NCBI GenBank assembly: GCA_963575745.1
Contig: CAUYUJ010015285.1
Location: 1 to 64,000, forward strand
Source: Prorocentrum cordatum
Taxonomy: Eukaryota; Sar; Dinophyceae; Prorocentrales; Prorocentraceae
Reading direction: 5' to 3'
DNA length: 64,000 bases
The position numbers were made by a program, and so were the translations under genes. The notes under the pieces were generated by a model. That model had not been told where the DNA came from. It worked only from the letters and a program-made list of their open reading frames with translations, and made no database searches. Positions 62,072-64,000 of the stretch are shown here, in pieces (the first letter of the stretch is position 1; every line of letters begins with the position of its first letter).

Positions 62072-62225
62072 GCCGTGCAGAAGAACGCCCACCTGTGCAG
62101 CCTCGTGCTGCGGCGCAACGGCATCGGGCCCGACGGGGCCACGGCCCTCGCGGACGCCCTGATGTACAACCACGCGCTGACGGAGCTCGACCTGGGCCAG
62201 AACTCCGTCGACGCTGCGGGCGCAG
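62072..62225 (+). CDS. Exon 27: leucine-rich repeats 3-4
   Basis: Reads AVQKNAHLCSLVLRRNGIGP, then GATALADALMYNHALTELDL, GQNSVDAAGA. Donor CGCAG|GCCGAC (GC); CGCAGG at 62221-62226 and 62405-62410. Phase 1. Confidence 0.92.
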
Positions 62226-62409
62226 GCCGACGATCGGCGCTTGATCCATACCCCTGCTGCTGCCCCCCCCCCCAGGAAGCAGAGGGCATGGATGAGAACT
62301 TTGCCTCGGAGGCCAGGAATCTATGCTGCCAGGAATCGATGCTGCCCCAGCTCTGGCTCCTTGTAGGGTTGGGGCGGAAGCAGGGGCGTGATTTAAATCC
62401 CGATCGCAG
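62226..62409 (+). mobile_element. Intron 27 (184 bp, GC-AG) with 6-bp duplication
   Basis: The inserted unit equals the intron. It includes a C-run and a doubled AGGAATC(T/G)ATGCTGCC motif (62323 and 62341). No clear inverted termini. Confidence 0.82.
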
Positions 62410-62584
62410 GTGCCCTCGCCAGGGCCACCAGGGTCAACGTCTCGCTCGCCTCGCTGAGCCTGCAGGGCAACTCCCTGGACATGCGCGCGGCGGTGTGCCT
62501 CGCGGAGGCGCTCGCTGGCGAGCCCTGCGAGTTCCCCCCCAACATCGACAAGCCCCGCTTCGCGACCCGCGCGGCGGGCGCGAG
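62410..62584 (+). CDS. Exon 28: leucine-rich repeat 5
   Basis: Reads ALARATRVNVSLASLSLQGN, then SLDMRAAVCLAEALAGEPCE, PPNIDKPRFATRAAGA. Without splicing a TGA follows at 62592-62594; the 10-bp junction repeat GAGGCCCGAG shows how the frame is rescued. GC donor, phase 2. Confidence 0.9.
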
Positions 62585-62961
62585 GCCCGAGTGACGAAGC
62601 AATGCATCAGCATATTAAGCTTTCGGAGCTCCGCCCGGAGTTCTTCTGCATCTGCGCTGGACTCCCCTCCCTGGCGCTCCCTGGCGTGCTCCGCGCGCCA
62701 GGGAGGGAGGGCCCGGCGCCGATCCGACCAGTCCGAGCGGAGCTCCGGAGGCTTATGCCGATGCCGTGTGTTTCGGGGGTGGACAGAACCCCCAACAGTG
62801 ACACGTCGATTAGTGAATTGTCCGTTTTCGGCTCTCGAGAGGGCGCCGCGGCCGTTATTTTCCAGGCTCGCGCCCGCCAGGTTTGGGCCTCAGGTCGTTT
62901 TCACGAAACCACGTTTTACTAAAGGGGGGTCTGTCCATCCCCGAGTGTTATGCTTCTTGAG
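62585..62961 (+). mobile_element. Intron 28 (377 bp, GC-AG) with 10-bp duplication
   Basis: GAGGCCCGAG at 62582-62591 and 62959-62968. Holds a family F unit (62617-62754) and a second inverted pair CGGGGGTGGACAGAACCCCC (62774) and GGGGGGTCTGTCCATCCCCG (62923). Confidence 0.92.
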
Positions 62962-63171
62962 GCCCGAGGGGGCGAGGGCCTCGTGGTCGCCCCGCAACTC
63001 CGCCGCCACCCTGGCCGCCAACATGCTCAACGACGCGCGGAGCCGCGCGAACCAGGGCAGCTGCCTCCAGCGGCTCGACCTGCGCCGCAACTCGCTGGGC
63101 AGCACGGGCGCCGCCACGCTGCTAGAGGCACTCCGCGGCAGCACCCGGCTGACGTCCATCAGCCTGGCCTG
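62962..63171 (+). CDS. Exon 29: leucine-rich repeats 6-7
   Basis: Reads PEGARASWSPRNSAATLAAN, then LQRLDLRRNSLGSTGAATLL, LRGSTRLTSISLAW. Donor CCTG|GAACTC (GA); GGAAC recurs at 63397-63401. Phase 2. Confidence 0.9.
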
Positions 63172-63397
63172 GAACTCGGGACGATCGAAATGGGTACGGG
63201 AAGAGTGGGCGCGAAGACCAACATCATATACTGGCCATTTTGAACAGGCTTCGTTGCCGGCGTCGCCGCGGACGGTGTCCACGTGGGACGGAAGACCGCC
63301 TGCCCAACAGCGGCCGATGTCGGTTTTGGACGACATTTTTTGTTGTTGTTGGGCATCGTACCCTTTTTTGTTCCGTACCCGCTTCGGGCGTCCGAAG
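63172..63397 (+). mobile_element. Intron 29 = inverted-repeat introner (226 bp, GA-AG)
   Basis: CGGGACGATCGAAATGGGTA at the left is matched, imperfectly, by the complement of TACCCGCTTCGGGCGTCCG at the right. GGAAC at 63171-63175 and 63397-63401 restores LAW/NELGL in frame. Confidence 0.87.
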
Positions 63398-63747
63398 GAA
63401 CGAGCTGGGCCTCGAGGCCTCCGCGGCGGTGGCGGAGCTGTTCAGGCCCGGCTCCCAGTGCGCGCTGCGGGAGCTGGATCTGAGGGACAACCGCCTGGGC
63501 GAGTTCTCCGCGCTGGGCCGCGCCTTGGAGGGCATGGCCAGGCACATCCTCGAGCGGTCCGGCGACGGGGCGAACAGCTCCAAGGGATCCGCGCGGTCCT
63601 CCAGCAAGCGGCCCTCGGCGCGAGGGGGCTCGAAGGAGGCCCCCTCGCAGTCGAGGAAGAGCACGCAGGAGGAGGTCCTGCCGCGCCGCGGCACGCTCGC
63701 CCCCCCGGGTCCGGACGCCATTGTGGTGCAGGAGCTCGGGCCTCGCG
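63398..63747 (+). CDS. Exon 30: last LRR and Ser/Lys-rich tail
   Basis: Reads NELGLEASAAVAELFRPGSQ, then ALRELDLRDNRLGEFSALGR, followed by ANSSKGSARSSSKRPSARGG and further Ser/Arg/Pro. A basic, probably disordered tail. The 3' end is not firm: family C starts at 63751, and CTCGCG|GAACCC (GA) could join GCCGCAG|GAAAGG near the window end. The gene continues past 64,000. Confidence 0.8.
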
Positions 63748-63750
63748 GAA

Positions 63751-63934
63751 CCCAGACCCCCGACGTCGTGAGAAACTCACGACGTCGGCCCCCCGAAGTA
63801 TGGAGACCTTCCCTGGGACCGGTTTTTCATCCCGAGTCGTTTTTTGACGCTCCCGAGGCCCGGCGGGGGCCTCCGGAGGCGGAAAATTATCAAAAACTTT
63901 CGTCGTGAGTTTCTCGCGACGTCGGAGGTCTGGG
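63751..63934. mobile_element. Family C element (C7)
   Basis: CCCAGACCCCCGACGTCGTG to GACGTCGGAGGTCTGGG. The end hairpins are GACGTCGTGAGAAACTCACGACGTC-like. Confidence 0.82.
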
Positions 63935-64000
63935 AATAGAAGGGGCGACAGATGGGGAGGCAGCGAGGGCCGCAGGAAAGGAGCCCCTTTCGGGCCCACG

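Noticed and set aside
63749-64000. Continuation of the exon 30 frame into family C
   Set aside because: The sequence from 63751 is a known repeat family with its own terminal hairpins.

Overview
The window looks like nuclear DNA from a dinoflagellate. It is GC-rich, all recognised coding runs one way (+ strand), introns start with GT, GC or GA and end in AG|G, and only about 9 percent of it is coding. The rest is repeats. The genus cannot be told from the sequence.

My main reading is that one very long gene spans the whole window and continues past both ends. I reconstruct 30 exons (about 5.6 kb, roughly 1,870 codons) separated by 29 introns of 159 bp to 11.7 kb. The joins were found by matching a short direct repeat that straddles each splice point, and the reading frame is kept across all of them. 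The predicted protein runs: coiled coil (106-2197), a set of mostly degenerate EF-hands (11409-35736), more coiled coil (38415-42117), a protein-kinase-like domain that has lost several catalytic residues (44023-48405, with a probable activation-loop exon at 57218-57352), a Neuralized/SPRY-like domain plus a helical region (57529-59187), and a leucine-rich-repeat array with a Ser/Lys-rich tail (60234 to about 63747). Exons 11/12 and 13/14 and the link over the 8.8 kb intron are the weakest joins.

The introns are the striking part. Most are flanked by target-site-duplication-like direct repeats (5 to 18 bp) that include the splice sites, as expected if they arose by insertion of transposon-like introns (introners). 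At least a dozen short inverted-repeat families lie in them, often nested, several with their own duplications. Other intron contents: three arrays of an 89-bp satellite linked to a captured EF-hand fragment; large segmental duplications of a 'GGCCTCTTGGGCCGTCTTGGA'-type minisatellite; (CCT/AGG)n tracts that repeatedly sit between direct repeats; an (ACT)n tract of over 400 bp; and an antisense gag-like ORF of a retrotransposon.

No promoter, tRNA, rRNA, CRISPR array or bacterial-type signal was seen.
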